NCBI RefSeq assembly: GCF_902506655.1
Contig: NZ_LR734808.1
Location: forward strand, 3,408,501 to 3,472,500
Source of the DNA: Marinoscillum sp. 108
Lineage (GTDB): Bacteria > Bacteroidota > Bacteroidia > Cytophagales > Cyclobacteriaceae
Length of the DNA stretch: 64,000 nt
Reading direction: 5' to 3'
In this document: in pieces, positions 47,063-56,999 of the stretch
Numbering within the stretch: position 1 is the stretch's first letter
Layout: each line of letters starts with the position of its first letter
Notes under the pieces: model-generated
What the model was told of the DNA's origin: nothing
The model's input: only the letters and a program-made list of their open reading frames with translations
Databases searched by the model: none
Program-made: the position numbers and the translations under genes

Positions 47063-50000
47063 ATGAGATTGAAAATTTTACACATGTTTAAGAGCACCAA
47101 CCGGCTCTTACTCGTACTAGGCCTTTCGGTACTCAGTAGCATGGCATATGCTCAGGATATTCGAGTGACCGGTACTGTGACGGACGTTGAGACCAAAGAG
47201 GGTCTACCTGGTGTGACCGTTTTGGAACGAGGTACATCTAATGGTACAATTACAGATGCTGAAGGTAATTATACCCTCACATTACCTACAGAATATGCAA
47301 CCTTGGTTTACTCCTTCGTGGGGTTCACCACTCAGGAAATTTCCCTGGCTGGGCAGACCAGAATTGATGTGGCACTTGAGATGGACATCCAGTCGCTTGA
47401 GGAAGTAGTAGTAGTAGGCTACGGAGCTCAAAAGAAAAGCGTGGTGACTGGTGCCATTTCCAGTGTAAAGGCTTCGGACCTGGAGACCTTGCCTGTGAAC
47501 AATATCAGTCAGTCGCTTCAGGGCCGTGTCTCTGGTGTGACTATTGCAGCCAATAGTGGTCAGCCAGGTGAAGGATCTACTATTCGCATAAGGGGGATAA
47601 CCACTCTCAATAACAACGACCCGTTGTGGGTAGTGGATGGAGTAGTGGTTGACAATGGCGGTATTAACTACCTAAATCAATCGGATATTGCCTCTGTGGA
47701 AGTATTGAAAGATGCGGCCTCACAGGCAATATACGGAGCCAGAGCGGCAGCAGGTGTTATTCTTGTGACTACCAAAAGCGGTAAGTCAGGCAGAATGAAC
47801 ATCGACTACAATGGCTACTATGGAGTTTCTGGCCCAGCCAGAAAACTGAATCTGCTCAACGCTACTGAGTATGCTACCTTGAGAAATGAGGCATTACTCG
47901 CTGATGGAAAAGCTCCTCGCTTTGCAGATCCGACATCTTACGGAGAAGGCACAGACTGGCAGGATGAGATTTTCAACAATGGAGCTAAGCGCCAAAACCA
48001 TGAGTTAAGCTTGAGTGGAGGCAATGAGAACTCCACATTTTATTTCTCTTTTGGCCATTTGGAGCAAGAAGGGATCGTATCAACAGAAATTTCGAAATAC
48101 AAACGAACCAACCTAAGATTAAACTCAACTCATAATCTTAAGAAGTGGTTGACTGTAGGAGAGAACATCGGCTATGCGCACAATGAGTCCATAGGTCTGG
48201 GTAACACCAATAGTGAGTTTGGCGGACCCCTGAGTTCAGCCATCAACCTGGATCCCATTACGCCAGTGGTCATTACTGATCCCACTGTGGCAGGTGCACC
48301 TCCATACTCCAACAACCCGGTGGTGAGAGATGCACAGGGCAGACCATATGGCATCTCGGATATCGTGCAGCAGGAAATGCTCAACCCTTTGGCATATGCA
48401 CAGACGCGTTTGGGAAATCATGGCTATGCTGATAATATTATTGGAAACGTATTTGCAGAAATCAAGCCGATTGACGGATTGACGTTAAGGTCCACCATGG
48501 GTGCAAAAATGGCATTTTATGGTAACAGGGACTTTACGCCGGTTTATTACCTAAGTGCTACCAATCAGAACCTTGACAAGGCCAGAATAAGTGGAGGTTT
48601 GAACAGAAGACTTGACTGGAACGTAGAAAATACAATTAGTTACACCAAATCTCTTGGCGGCCACAACTTTACAGTACTGGTGGGTCAAGGAGCCTATAAG
48701 GATAACATGACTTATAGTTTTGGGGTAACCAAAGCCAATATCCCGGTAGATAATTACGATGATGCATCTTTTATTTACAACGTAACTACCGACGATATCA
48801 CGGCAAGTGCTGGTGAGGGTGTGATTCACACTGTTTCTTCGCTTTTCACCAGATTGAATTACAATTTTGATGAGAAGTACCTATTCACAGCAGTGGTAAG
48901 GAGAGACGGATCATCCAGGTTCGGGGCGAACAACAAGTACGGAGTATTCCCCTCAGCGTCCATAGGCTGGGTCACTTCCAATGAAGGTTTCTGGCAAAGA
49001 AACCAGATTATCAACTTCCTGAAAGTACGTGGAGGATATGGTGTGGTAGGTAATGACAACCTTGGGGATTTCAGGTTCCTTTCTACCATCGGTTCGGGTC
49101 GTAACTATACTTTTGGGAATGGAGATGCCTCTATAAATGGGTACAGCCCGGATGCGCCGGCCAACCCAGACCTTAGATGGGAGCAGACCAGTCAGTTAAA
49201 CATTGGTTTTGAGTCTACACTATTCAACGATTTCACGTTGAATGCGGACTGGTATAGAAAAGAGACTACTGATATCCTGAGAACCAAGCCCATTCCGAGG
49301 TACACTGGTGTCATTGGTAACCCATATGCCAACATCGGAGACATGGAAAACATGGGTGTGGAAATAGAACTGGGCTACAGAAAAAGTCTTGGTGATGTCA
49401 ACCTAAACGTGAGCGCTAATGCTTCTTACGTAGAGAATAAGGTGACCAACCTGGGTGATGTGGAGTTTTACAATACCTCAAGTGTGCAGAACATGGGCAC
49501 CATGGCGAGAATGGCTGTAGGCCAACCGATCAACTCATTTTTTGGATATGAGCGTCTGGGTATTTTCCAGACCCAAAGTGAGATTGACGCCTATGTAAAT
49601 GACGAAGGAGGGCTTATTCAACCGGATGCTCAGCCTGGAGATTTCAAATGGGCCGACCGTGACGGAAGTGGCGACATAGATCCTGAGGATCGTACTTTTT
49701 TGGGTAGCCCAATTCCGGATTGGACATACGGTGTGAACATCAAATTGGACTACAAAGGTTTCGATCTGCTGGTGTTTGGTCAGGGAGTACAGGGGAACCA
49801 GATTTTTCAGGGACTCAGAAGGTTGGATATTAATGCCGCCAATTATCAGACGGCAGCATTGGGCCGATGGACAGGTCCGGGCACGTCCAATGACTTCCCA
49901 AGACTCACAGACGATGATCCTAATAAGAATTTCCAATATGCATCGGATTTCTATATCGAAAACGGTTCATATTTCCGCCTGAAGGTTGTTCAGTTGGGGT

Positions 50001-50194
50001 ATTCACTCCCTCAGTCATTGCTGGACAACATCAAGGTGCGTAAGGCCAGATTTTACGTGATGGCTGAGAATCTATTCACATTCACTGAGTACACCGGTTA
50101 CGATCCGGAAATCGGTGGAGGTTCTTTTGGAATTGACCGTGGGATCTACCCGCAAGCCCGCTCTTTCATGGTAGGTCTAAATGTTGGATTTTAA
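47063..50194 (+). CDS. SusC/RagA-family TonB-dependent glycan importer
   Basis: A 1043-residue outer-membrane receptor of the PUL. Signal peptide (to about 31, MAYAQ), a CarboxypepD_reg-like domain (about 33-110, VTGTVTDVETKEGLPGVTV), a TonB-box-like VVVVGYG stretch, the plug with LKDAASQAIYGARAAAGVI, and a long beta-barrel ending FMVGLNVGF. It lacks the STN domain of the first SusC in this window, so regulation should come from the Y_Y_Y/LuxR regulators instead of an anti-sigma factor. SusD begins 19 bases downstream. Confidence 0.95.
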   Translation: MRLKILHMFKSTNRLLLVLGLSVLSSMAYAQDIRVTGTVTDVETKEGLPGVTVLERGTSNGTITDAEGNYTLTLPTEYATLVYSFVGFTTQEISLAGQTRIDVALEMDIQSLEEVVVVGYGAQKKSVVTGAISSVKASDLETLPVNNISQSLQGRVSGVTIAANSGQPGEGSTIRIRGITTLNNNDPLWVVDGVVVDNGGINYLNQSDIASVEVLKDAASQAIYGARAAAGVILVTTKSGKSGRMNIDYNGYYGVSGPARKLNLLNATEYATLRNEALLADGKAPRFADPTSYGEGTDWQDEIFNNGAKRQNHELSLSGGNENSTFYFSFGHLEQEGIVSTEISKYKRTNLRLNSTHNLKKWLTVGENIGYAHNESIGLGNTNSEFGGPLSSAINLDPITPVVITDPTVAGAPPYSNNPVVRDAQGRPYGISDIVQQEMLNPLAYAQTRLGNHGYADNIIGNVFAEIKPIDGLTLRSTMGAKMAFYGNRDFTPVYYLSATNQNLDKARISGGLNRRLDWNVENTISYTKSLGGHNFTVLVGQGAYKDNMTYSFGVTKANIPVDNYDDASFIYNVTTDDITASAGEGVIHTVSSLFTRLNYNFDEKYLFTAVVRRDGSSRFGANNKYGVFPSASIGWVTSNEGFWQRNQIINFLKVRGGYGVVGNDNLGDFRFLSTIGSGRNYTFGNGDASINGYSPDAPANPDLRWEQTSQLNIGFESTLFNDFTLNADWYRKETTDILRTKPIPRYTGVIGNPYANIGDMENMGVEIELGYRKSLGDVNLNVSANASYVENKVTNLGDVEFYNTSSVQNMGTMARMAVGQPINSFFGYERLGIFQTQSEIDAYVNDEGGLIQPDAQPGDFKWADRDGSGDIDPEDRTFLGSPIPDWTYGVNIKLDYKGFDLLVFGQGVQGNQIFQGLRRLDINAANYQTAALGRWTGPGTSNDFPRLTDDDPNKNFQYASDFYIENGSYFRLKVVQLGYSLPQSLLDNIKVRKARFYVMAENLFTFTEYTGYDPEIGGGSFGIDRGIYPQARSFMVGLNVGF

Positions 50195-50213
50195 GTAGTA
50201 AAAGGATACAATT

Positions 50214-51746
50214 ATGAAAACAAAATATATCAATATATCGATTCTTTTAGGCGCCATGCACCTGTTTGCAGGATGCTCTGACAGTTTCGTGAATGTAGAG
50301 CCTAAGGGAACTGCACTTGAAGAGAATTACTATAGAAATGCTGAGGAAGCGTTCAATGGAGTAGTTGCAGCCTACGATCCACTTGGCTGGACGAACGGCT
50401 TTGTGGTGAAGACTGGTTGTCTGAATGCCGCCTCGGATGATTTCTTCGCTGGAGGTGGTGGTCCCACTGATATCAACGCCATGCAGGTTTGGGATGACTA
50501 TTCCCTTGATCCGGTTACCGGCCCACAGGGTGAATTTTGGAACCGAAACTATTCTGGAATTTTCAGATCAAATATTCTGATCCAAAAGCTTCCGGATATC
50601 GAGATGTCTCAGGCACTCAAGGATCGCTACATGGGTGAGGTGCTTTTTCTCCGTGCTTATTACTATTTTGACATGGTTAGGTTGTTTGAACGCTTTCCAT
50701 TGATCACGGCTCCCATCCCAACTTCCGAAATATTCGAAGTAGAGTCTTCAGACAGGGCTGCCGTTTTTGCGCTCATAGAGGAAGATTTGACAGAGGCGAT
50801 TGATCTCCTGCCTGGTACGATCTCCGGAATGGAAGAAGCAGGTCGTGCTACACGAGGCGCTGCTTTGGCACTTCTGGGCAAAGTATATCTTCAGCAGGAT
50901 AAATTTGGACCTGCTGCCACAGAGTTGGCTAAAGTCAACGGTACACCTGGTGGAGCCAATGAGTTTGGTTATGACCTGGTGGATAACTATGCTGATCTTT
51001 TTACCCTGGACAATGAATTCAACTCTGAGTCCATTTTTGAAATCAGCCATAACTCTACCTCACAGGGAAACTGGGGCTGTATAGCCTGTACCGAAGGAAA
51101 CCCCATGAGCATCATGGTGGCACCTCGGGGTTATGTGATCAATGACCCTTCTCAGGCACCAACATACGTCTCTGGATGGAGTTTCAATACGGTTACTCAG
51201 AGCTTGGTAGATGCTTTTGTGCAGGGAAGTGTGTACGACCCACGATATGCTACCACAATCACCAATATCGATAGCCTGGAGCAATTGGGGATAGTTTCTT
51301 ATACCCACGCTCATGAAAATACCGGCTACTTCCTGGCCAAGTTTGCCGGTAAAGAAGAGGAGAAAACAGCCGACGGAACAGTGCCTTTCGAAATCAACTT
51401 TGGCACCAATGAATATGAAATCAGACTGGCTGATACCTACTTATTGGAGGCAGAAGCACTAGTAAGAGGCGGAGGAAACGTGGCCCGTGCACAGCTGCTA
51501 CTGGATGCTGTAAGAGCCAGGGTAGGTCTGACACCTGTGCCTGCCACTTTCGAAAACATCGTTGCTGAGAGACGTCTCGAGCTTGCGGGAGAAGGCCACA
51601 GATGGTTTGATCTGGTGAGATGGGGCATGGCTGCTGAGAAGCTGGGGCCCCGTGGATATGAGGATGGGAAGCATGATGCCTTGCCTATTCCACAGTCTGA
51701 GTTGGACTTTTCAGGCACTAAACTAGAGCAGGATCCAGCTTACTAA
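50214..51746 (+). CDS. SusD/RagB-family glycan-binding lipoprotein
   Basis: The 510-residue partner of the preceding SusC. Lipobox LFAGC near residue 20. The N-terminal SusD-like part contains MGEVLFLRAYYYFDMVRLFERF; TPR-like helices follow, and the C-terminal signature is RRLELAGEGHRWFDLVRWG, with ALPIPQSEL near the end. It should cap the importer and bind the oligosaccharide at the cell surface. A GC-rich hairpin separates it from the next lipoprotein gene. Confidence 0.95.
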   Translation: MKTKYINISILLGAMHLFAGCSDSFVNVEPKGTALEENYYRNAEEAFNGVVAAYDPLGWTNGFVVKTGCLNAASDDFFAGGGGPTDINAMQVWDDYSLDPVTGPQGEFWNRNYSGIFRSNILIQKLPDIEMSQALKDRYMGEVLFLRAYYYFDMVRLFERFPLITAPIPTSEIFEVESSDRAAVFALIEEDLTEAIDLLPGTISGMEEAGRATRGAALALLGKVYLQQDKFGPAATELAKVNGTPGGANEFGYDLVDNYADLFTLDNEFNSESIFEISHNSTSQGNWGCIACTEGNPMSIMVAPRGYVINDPSQAPTYVSGWSFNTVTQSLVDAFVQGSVYDPRYATTITNIDSLEQLGIVSYTHAHENTGYFLAKFAGKEEEKTADGTVPFEINFGTNEYEIRLADTYLLEAEALVRGGGNVARAQLLLDAVRARVGLTPVPATFENIVAERRLELAGEGHRWFDLVRWGMAAEKLGPRGYEDGKHDALPIPQSELDFSGTKLEQDPAY

Positions 51747-51760
51747 AAAATACAGAGCAC

Positions 51761-51780
51761 AGCCCGGCGCCAGCCGGGCT
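51761..51780 (+). other. GC-rich intercistronic hairpin between susD and the PKD/CBM lipoprotein gene
   Basis: AGCCCGGC-GCCA-GCCGGGCT, a perfect 8-bp stem with a 4-base loop. Only three T follow, so it is a weak terminator at best. It may stabilise the susCD mRNA or reduce downstream expression. Confidence 0.65.
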
Positions 51781-51809
51781 CAGTTTCACAATCTTAAAGA
51801 GAATAGTTT

Positions 51810-53090
51810 ATGAAAATTATACGATCAATATTATACTCAGGAGTGCTGGTGATGTTGCTGACAAGCTGCTTTCCTGAAGACGAAGATTTGAGCTTGGGTG
51901 AAATCGTAGAGGCTGCATTCACCATCACGGACATCTCTACATCGGAGATGCGAAATACCTACCTGCTCGAGAGTAGCTCAGAAGGAGCATTTATTTATAA
52001 ATGGGATTTGGGCAATGGTACTGTAATCACAGGAAGCAAGACAGATACCGCTTTTTTTGAAAGTAAAGGAGTCTATACCGTCAGCCTGACTGTGGTGAGT
52101 GCCGGAGGTCAGTCGACCACCGAGCAGCAGGTGACTGTGGAGGCGGATGCTTCCACCGGGGTGAATGTGCTCCTGGGTAGTGAGATGGACGACGAGAGTG
52201 CCTGGACTTTTACCTCCACAGGAAGTACTATGACTTCCTACACGTTTAGTGACGGCAAGTTGATTCTCTCCAATGGAACTGAGGTGGCCCAAACCAATAT
52301 TGCGGTTTGGCAGGAAGTTGAGCTCACAGGAGGAACTGACTATCAGTTTTCGGCATCAGCTTCCGGGTCAGGGATGACCAACTCCTGGGTGGAGGTTTTA
52401 CTTCTGGATGAAGAGCCTCAGGAAGGAGTGGATCCAAGTGCCACACCAATTGCCGGACTCAATACCTGGACAGGCTGTGGTGGCGATGCCTTCGATGGTA
52501 AATTACCAGCTATTTCCTGCATAGGCGATGGAAAGGTGAGTGTTGCCGAGGATGGTACTTATTATCTGCTGATAAAAGTAGGTAGCTGGGACGGAAACCT
52601 CGGAACCACCGGGTTGATATTGGATGATGTCGTCTTGGTTGGCCTTGATACTACCCCACTTGTGGAGGGAGATAATATCCTTGTGGGGAGTAACATGGAG
52701 GATGAAAATGTATGGACTGTGACTAACGTAGGGCTGACCCTCACCACTGTTGAGTTTGTGGATGGTGTGATGAAGTTTACTAATGGTTCTGAACCGGCAC
52801 AGACCAACGTTGGTGTATGGCAAGCTGTGGATGTAGAAGCGGGGCAGAAATACCGACTCAAAGCCACGGTAGTTGATCCCGGAGCTACTGGTTCCTGGAT
52901 AGAGTTTTATGTACATACCACAGAGCCTTCTGATGGAACAGATTATACACAGGGGCGAATTGAAATTGGCGGGGACACCTCTTTTGAAGAAGCAGGTACC
53001 GTGTACTTCCTGATAAAGGTAGGAAGCTGGGATGGTAACCTCGGATCGGGAGTGACCATAGATGATGCACAGCTCGTGGAGCTCAACTAA
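51810..53090 (+). CDS. Surface lipoprotein with PKD domain and two CBM-like repeats (SusE/F position)
   Basis: A 426-residue lipoprotein (lipobox LLTSC) following susD, the usual place of a surface glycan-binding protein. A PKD domain spans about 30-112 (YKWDLGNGTVITGS, YTVSLTVVSAGG). Two homologous beta-sandwich modules follow: about 113-280, starting VNVLLGSEMDDESAWTF, and about 285-425, starting DNILVGSNMEDENVWTV. Both contain AQTN(I/V)(A/G)VWQ(E/A)V and end with LIKVGSWDGNLG. The first repeat carries an extra Cys-containing insert (WTGCGG...ISCIGDG). Carbohydrate binding is inferred from context and fold-like pattern, not from a known family match. Confidence 0.85.
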   Translation: MKIIRSILYSGVLVMLLTSCFPEDEDLSLGEIVEAAFTITDISTSEMRNTYLLESSSEGAFIYKWDLGNGTVITGSKTDTAFFESKGVYTVSLTVVSAGGQSTTEQQVTVEADASTGVNVLLGSEMDDESAWTFTSTGSTMTSYTFSDGKLILSNGTEVAQTNIAVWQEVELTGGTDYQFSASASGSGMTNSWVEVLLLDEEPQEGVDPSATPIAGLNTWTGCGGDAFDGKLPAISCIGDGKVSVAEDGTYYLLIKVGSWDGNLGTTGLILDDVVLVGLDTTPLVEGDNILVGSNMEDENVWTVTNVGLTLTTVEFVDGVMKFTNGSEPAQTNVGVWQAVDVEAGQKYRLKATVVDPGATGSWIEFYVHTTEPSDGTDYTQGRIEIGGDTSFEEAGTVYFLIKVGSWDGNLGSGVTIDDAQLVELN

Positions 53091-53100
53091 CAGGTATTAC

Positions 53101-53135
53101 TGGTGGTGCCCGATGTGTTTGGCACCACCATATTT
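53101..53135 (+). other. Intercistronic hairpin before the GH3 gene
   Basis: TGGTGGTGCC (53101-53110) and GGCACCACCA (53121-53130) form a perfect 10-bp stem with a 10-base loop; TATTTT follows. It lies 10 bases after the lipoprotein stop and could be a partial terminator or an mRNA stability element. Confidence 0.65.
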
Positions 53136-53210
53136 TCAAATTAATTCGAATAAGGCGTTGCACCAGTTGCAAAGATGAAAGGTGTGTAAACACAGAAAAC
53201 TCATTGTATA

Positions 53211-55562
53211 ATGTTTAGAAAGTATTTATTGATTGTGGTGGTATTCTCAGGAATACTGAGCTGTGAGAATCCTGACAGCAGATTGATGGAGGCCTCGTTT
53301 TTGACACGGCCTACACCAAAAATAGAAGCGCTTTTGGCTAAAATGACCCTTGAGGAGAAAGTAGGCCAGATGGCTCAGGTGACCCTGGATGTGATCACCA
53401 AAGGAGAAAGTGTATATGTCAGTAATGAGCCACTGGAACTAGATATAACATTGGTTAAGGAAGCCATATTAGACCATAAGGTAGGTTCTATACTCAATAC
53501 TGCAAATAACCGTGCACGTACTCCAGAACAATGGAATGCCATAGTCTCTGAAATACAAGACATTGCGGTAAACCAATCGAGACTTGGTATTCCGGTTATT
53601 TACGGAATTGATGCCATCCACGGAACAACCTACACAGCAGGAGCTACTTTTGTTCCACAGCAGATTGGACTGGCTGCCACCTGGAACAGAGACCTGGTGA
53701 GACGGGGGGCAGAGATCACTGCATACGAAACACGTGCTTCAGGGATTCCCTGGAATTTTTCGCCGGTTCTGGATTTGGGGCGTGACCCTCGTTTTCCGAG
53801 GATGTGGGAAACATTCGGTGAAGACACCTACCTGGCCTCAGAGATGGGCAAACAGATGATTAAGGGATACGAGGGCCAAAAGAATGATGTCTCCAAGCCT
53901 ACTAAGGTGGCTTCCACCTTAAAGCATTTTCTTGGGTACTCGGTACCATATACCGGTAAAGACCGAACACCGGCACATATTTCTGAAATGGAACTTCGTG
54001 AGAGACATCTGCCTACCTTCCAGGCTGCGGTAGAGGCTGGGGCTCATTCAGTAATGATCAACTCCGGGATCATCAATGGTATTCCGGTGCATGCCAATAG
54101 GGAGATTATCACCAACCTTTTAAAGGGTGAACTGGGCTTCAAGGGTGTAGTAGTGACCGATTGGAAAGACATTGACAACCTCCACTTTCGTGATAAGGTG
54201 GCTGCCACCCGAAAGGAAGCGGTGAAAATGGCTATTAATGCGGGTATTGACATGTCTATGATCCCTTATGATTACGATTTTTGTACCTATCTGGTAGAGC
54301 TGGTGAAAGAGGGAGAAGTGAGCATGGAGCGTATTGATGACGCTGTGCGCCGAATTCTCACACTCAAAGATGAGCTCGGGCTGTTTGAACAACCAGTAAC
54401 GAGCCTTGCGGATTATCCGAATTTTGGGAGCAAAGACTTTGAACTTGCTGCATATGATGTGGCATCTGAGGCCATTACCCTCCTCAAGAATGACGGAATT
54501 CTTCCGTTGAGAAAGGGCTCCAAAATTTTGGTAACGGGACCAAACGCTCATTCCATGCGAACGCTGAATGGTGGCTGGTCTTACTCCTGGCAAGGAGAAA
54601 AAGTAGAAGAATTTGCAGGGAGGTATCATACCATTCTGGAGGCCATACAATCACAAGCCGGAGCTTCCAATGTAGAGTTTGTGGAAGGTGTGGCTTATAA
54701 TCATGAGGGGAAGTATTGGGAGGAAGAAGTAAAAGATCTGGATGCGGTGATTGCTGCAGCGAATGGGGCGGATTATGTGGTGCTCTGTCTGGGAGAGAAT
54801 AGCTATACTGAAAAACCCGGCGACTTACATGACCTGAGTCTTTCTGCCAACCAGCTGAACCTGGCCAAAGCCGCAGCCTCTGCGGGAAAGCCTGTCATTC
54901 TGGTGCTGAATGAAGGTCGGCCCAGACTGATCAGCAGTATCGAAGGTCAAATGCAGGGAGTGTTGCAAACCTACCTTCCTGGCAACTATGGTGGCGATGC
55001 ATTAGCCGCGGTGCTTTTCGGTGAAGTGAACCCAAGTGGCAAACTGCCCTATACCTATCCCATGTTTGGGAATACCCTGGTTACCTATGACCACAAGCCA
55101 TCAGAGGAGCAGAATAAGATGGAAGGAATGTATGATTATGAGTCTGACTTTGCGGTGCAATACCCATTTGGGTTTGGACTGAGCTATACGGAGTTTGATT
55201 ACAGCGACATGGAGTTTTCACGTGGGTCAATCGACCCGGACGAAACGCTTGTTATCTCAGTCTCCGTGACCAATGTGGGCAATGTAGAGGGCAAGGAAGT
55301 GGTGCAACTCTATATCTCGGATCTGTTTGCGTCAGTCACGCCAGATGTAAAGCGCTTGCGGGGATTTGAGAAGATTTCACTCAAGCCTGGTGAGACCACC
55401 AGGGTTTCATTTGAGATCAGTGCCCGGGATGTGGCCTTTGTGGCCAAGGACTTGTCCTGGACCGTAGAGGCCGGTGAGTATGAAGTGAATATTGAGGAAC
55501 TCAAAAGCCGCTTTTCCATTACCGAAAGCAAGACATTCAACCAGGTAAAAAAGATTTTATAA
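53211..55562 (+). CDS. GH3 beta-glucosidase-type lipoprotein
   Basis: A 783-residue glycoside hydrolase family 3 enzyme of the BglX type. Its N terminus has a lipobox-like ILSC, so it is probably membrane-anchored. The (alpha/beta)8 domain contains the signature around KHFLGY and the nucleophile D317 in VVTDWKDI. The alpha/beta sandwich domain has LCLGENSYTEKPGDL, whose Glu is a candidate acid/base, and a C-terminal fibronectin-III-like domain ends the protein (VSVTNVGNVEGKEVVQLYI). It would trim glucose from oligosaccharides released by the GH5/GH128 enzymes. Confidence 0.94.
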   Translation: MFRKYLLIVVVFSGILSCENPDSRLMEASFLTRPTPKIEALLAKMTLEEKVGQMAQVTLDVITKGESVYVSNEPLELDITLVKEAILDHKVGSILNTANNRARTPEQWNAIVSEIQDIAVNQSRLGIPVIYGIDAIHGTTYTAGATFVPQQIGLAATWNRDLVRRGAEITAYETRASGIPWNFSPVLDLGRDPRFPRMWETFGEDTYLASEMGKQMIKGYEGQKNDVSKPTKVASTLKHFLGYSVPYTGKDRTPAHISEMELRERHLPTFQAAVEAGAHSVMINSGIINGIPVHANREIITNLLKGELGFKGVVVTDWKDIDNLHFRDKVAATRKEAVKMAINAGIDMSMIPYDYDFCTYLVELVKEGEVSMERIDDAVRRILTLKDELGLFEQPVTSLADYPNFGSKDFELAAYDVASEAITLLKNDGILPLRKGSKILVTGPNAHSMRTLNGGWSYSWQGEKVEEFAGRYHTILEAIQSQAGASNVEFVEGVAYNHEGKYWEEEVKDLDAVIAAANGADYVVLCLGENSYTEKPGDLHDLSLSANQLNLAKAAASAGKPVILVLNEGRPRLISSIEGQMQGVLQTYLPGNYGGDALAAVLFGEVNPSGKLPYTYPMFGNTLVTYDHKPSEEQNKMEGMYDYESDFAVQYPFGFGLSYTEFDYSDMEFSRGSIDPDETLVISVSVTNVGNVEGKEVVQLYISDLFASVTPDVKRLRGFEKISLKPGETTRVSFEISARDVAFVAKDLSWTVEAGEYEVNIEELKSRFSITESKTFNQVKKIL

Positions 55563-55593
55563 ACGTACCAAGATCAACTTAAACCTTATAAAC

Positions 55594-56448
55594 ATGAGAA
55601 TTTTTTTCAAGAATTTTAGAATTTTGAGTGCTGCTTTGCTAGTGGCACTGGTGACCGTATCGTGTACTGAGGATGAAGAGCCTGTTGCTCCACCTGTTGC
55701 CAGCTTTAGCTTTGAAGTAGATGCGACAAATCCCCTTTCTGTAACTTTTACCAATGCCACCCTGGAGGGAGAGACTTTTGCCTGGGACTTTGGTGATGGT
55801 GCAGGCACCTCAGCTGAGGAGAATCCTACCTACACCTATTCGGCAGGGGGTACCTATTCGGTAAAATTAACTGCGACCAATGAAGGAGGATCCAATGAGG
55901 CTACCAAAGAAGTGACAGTAAAAGACGCAGAGCCTCAAAACCAAATTAAAAATGGCACATTCGATGATGATTCTGAGTGGACTTTGCAGCAGTTTAATGT
56001 GAATGCGAATGCCGATATATCCATAGCTTCCGGGGTTCTGACTATTGGTGAAGTTAATCCGGACGCCGGATGGGGTGGAGAAGCTCATGGCGGTGCATGG
56101 CAGGCTGTTACAGTGGAGGCAGGCACCTATGGCTTTGACCTGGATATCACTACCGATGCTGCAGATGAGTTCTGGGCTGAAGTTTGGGTAGGAGATACTG
56201 AGCCGGTAGCAGATCAAGATTACAATGCCGAGGTTGGCGCTACTGTGGTTTTGGCAGTAAATACCTGGGATTGTGGCGATGCACAGGCGACCTATTCGGG
56301 ATCTTTGAGAGATAACAACTGTGGTAGTAGTGATGGTACCATCACACTCACTGCCGGAACATATTACGTAGCGATCAGAGCAGGGGGGATTACATTCCCC
56401 GCTGGAGGGGTGGTCATAGACAATGTTTCTATGTTCGCTGAAGATTAA
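55594..56448 (+). CDS. Surface lipoprotein with PKD domain and one CBM-like module
   Basis: A 284-residue lipoprotein (lipobox VTVSC) 31 bases after GH3. A PKD domain covers about 30-110 (FAWDFGDGAGTSAEENPTY, YSVKLTATNEGGSNEATKEV). The following module (about 115-284, IKNGTFDDDSEWTL, GGAWQAVTVEAG, and a Cys pair in WDCGDAQ and DNNCGSS) resembles the modules of the 51810 protein, including the WQ(E/A)V and TYY(L/V)AIR patterns. It is probably a second surface glycan-binding protein of the locus. A terminator follows. Confidence 0.85.
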   Translation: MRIFFKNFRILSAALLVALVTVSCTEDEEPVAPPVASFSFEVDATNPLSVTFTNATLEGETFAWDFGDGAGTSAEENPTYTYSAGGTYSVKLTATNEGGSNEATKEVTVKDAEPQNQIKNGTFDDDSEWTLQQFNVNANADISIASGVLTIGEVNPDAGWGGEAHGGAWQAVTVEAGTYGFDLDITTDAADEFWAEVWVGDTEPVADQDYNAEVGATVVLAVNTWDCGDAQATYSGSLRDNNCGSSDGTITLTAGTYYVAIRAGGITFPAGGVVIDNVSMFAED

Positions 56449-56461
56449 TTGACCATTTAGT

Positions 56462-56503
56462 AGGAAGGTGGGAGCTCTACCGGAGTTTCTGCCTTCCTTT
56501 TTT
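56462..56503 (+). terminator. Intrinsic terminator after the susCD-GH3 operon
   Basis: AGGAAGG (56462-56468) pairs with CCTTCCT (56492-56498), with further partial pairing inside (GGAGCTC with GAGTTTC), followed by TTTTTT. Confidence 0.8.
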
Positions 56504-56999
56504 GTTATCACTTTCCTGATTCAACAGGGCTTTTGATATAACCAAAACTCAGTGACCATGTAGGTGTGAGAGTAGCACTTCCCTCCGAATGTGAGAAGTA
56601 TGTAGATGAGAAGTGAAGTTGGAGAACATAAATCAACCTAAATGATGTATCATGAAAAACTCAATTCTACAAATGATCAATACAAGGAGAGTAGTGTGCC
56701 ATGCGTTGCTGAACCTCTGATGTGCCGGCCCCATCCACTCTGGCACCTAATAAAATACTGGCTTACTAAAAAGAAAGAATCTTATGATTTACATTCTTCT
56801 TCATATCTAATTGAATCAGGCAGGCGGCGGTAAACGGGATTTTCTGCTCAATGTCTGATTCTCAATAATAATTATCTATCACCATTAATCATCATTGAAT
56901 GATGAACCCTAAATCGTCATGAAATCAGGCACAGGGAATTGATGAGAGTTGCTGCTCTGCCTGATTCTTATTCCAACCATTCAACCAACCAAAAAAACC
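56504..56999. other. About 500-base non-coding region upstream of the second GH5 gene
   Basis: No convincing gene; a 63-codon frame at 56642-56833 has no protein-like character. The only structure I see is a perfect inverted repeat TCATCAT-TGA-ATGATGA at 56889-56905, about 95 bases before the GH5 start, a candidate regulator site. No perfect TAnnTTTG element was found. Confidence 0.55.
56889..56905. promoter_or_regulatory. 7-3-7 inverted repeat upstream of the second GH5 gene
   Basis: TCATCAT-TGA-ATGATGA, a perfect repeat in the non-coding region. Candidate operator; assignment is inference from position only. Confidence 0.35.

Noticed and set aside
56642-56833. 63-codon forward frame upstream of the second GH5 gene
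   Set aside because: Unusual composition, no family features and no promoter; treated as non-coding.
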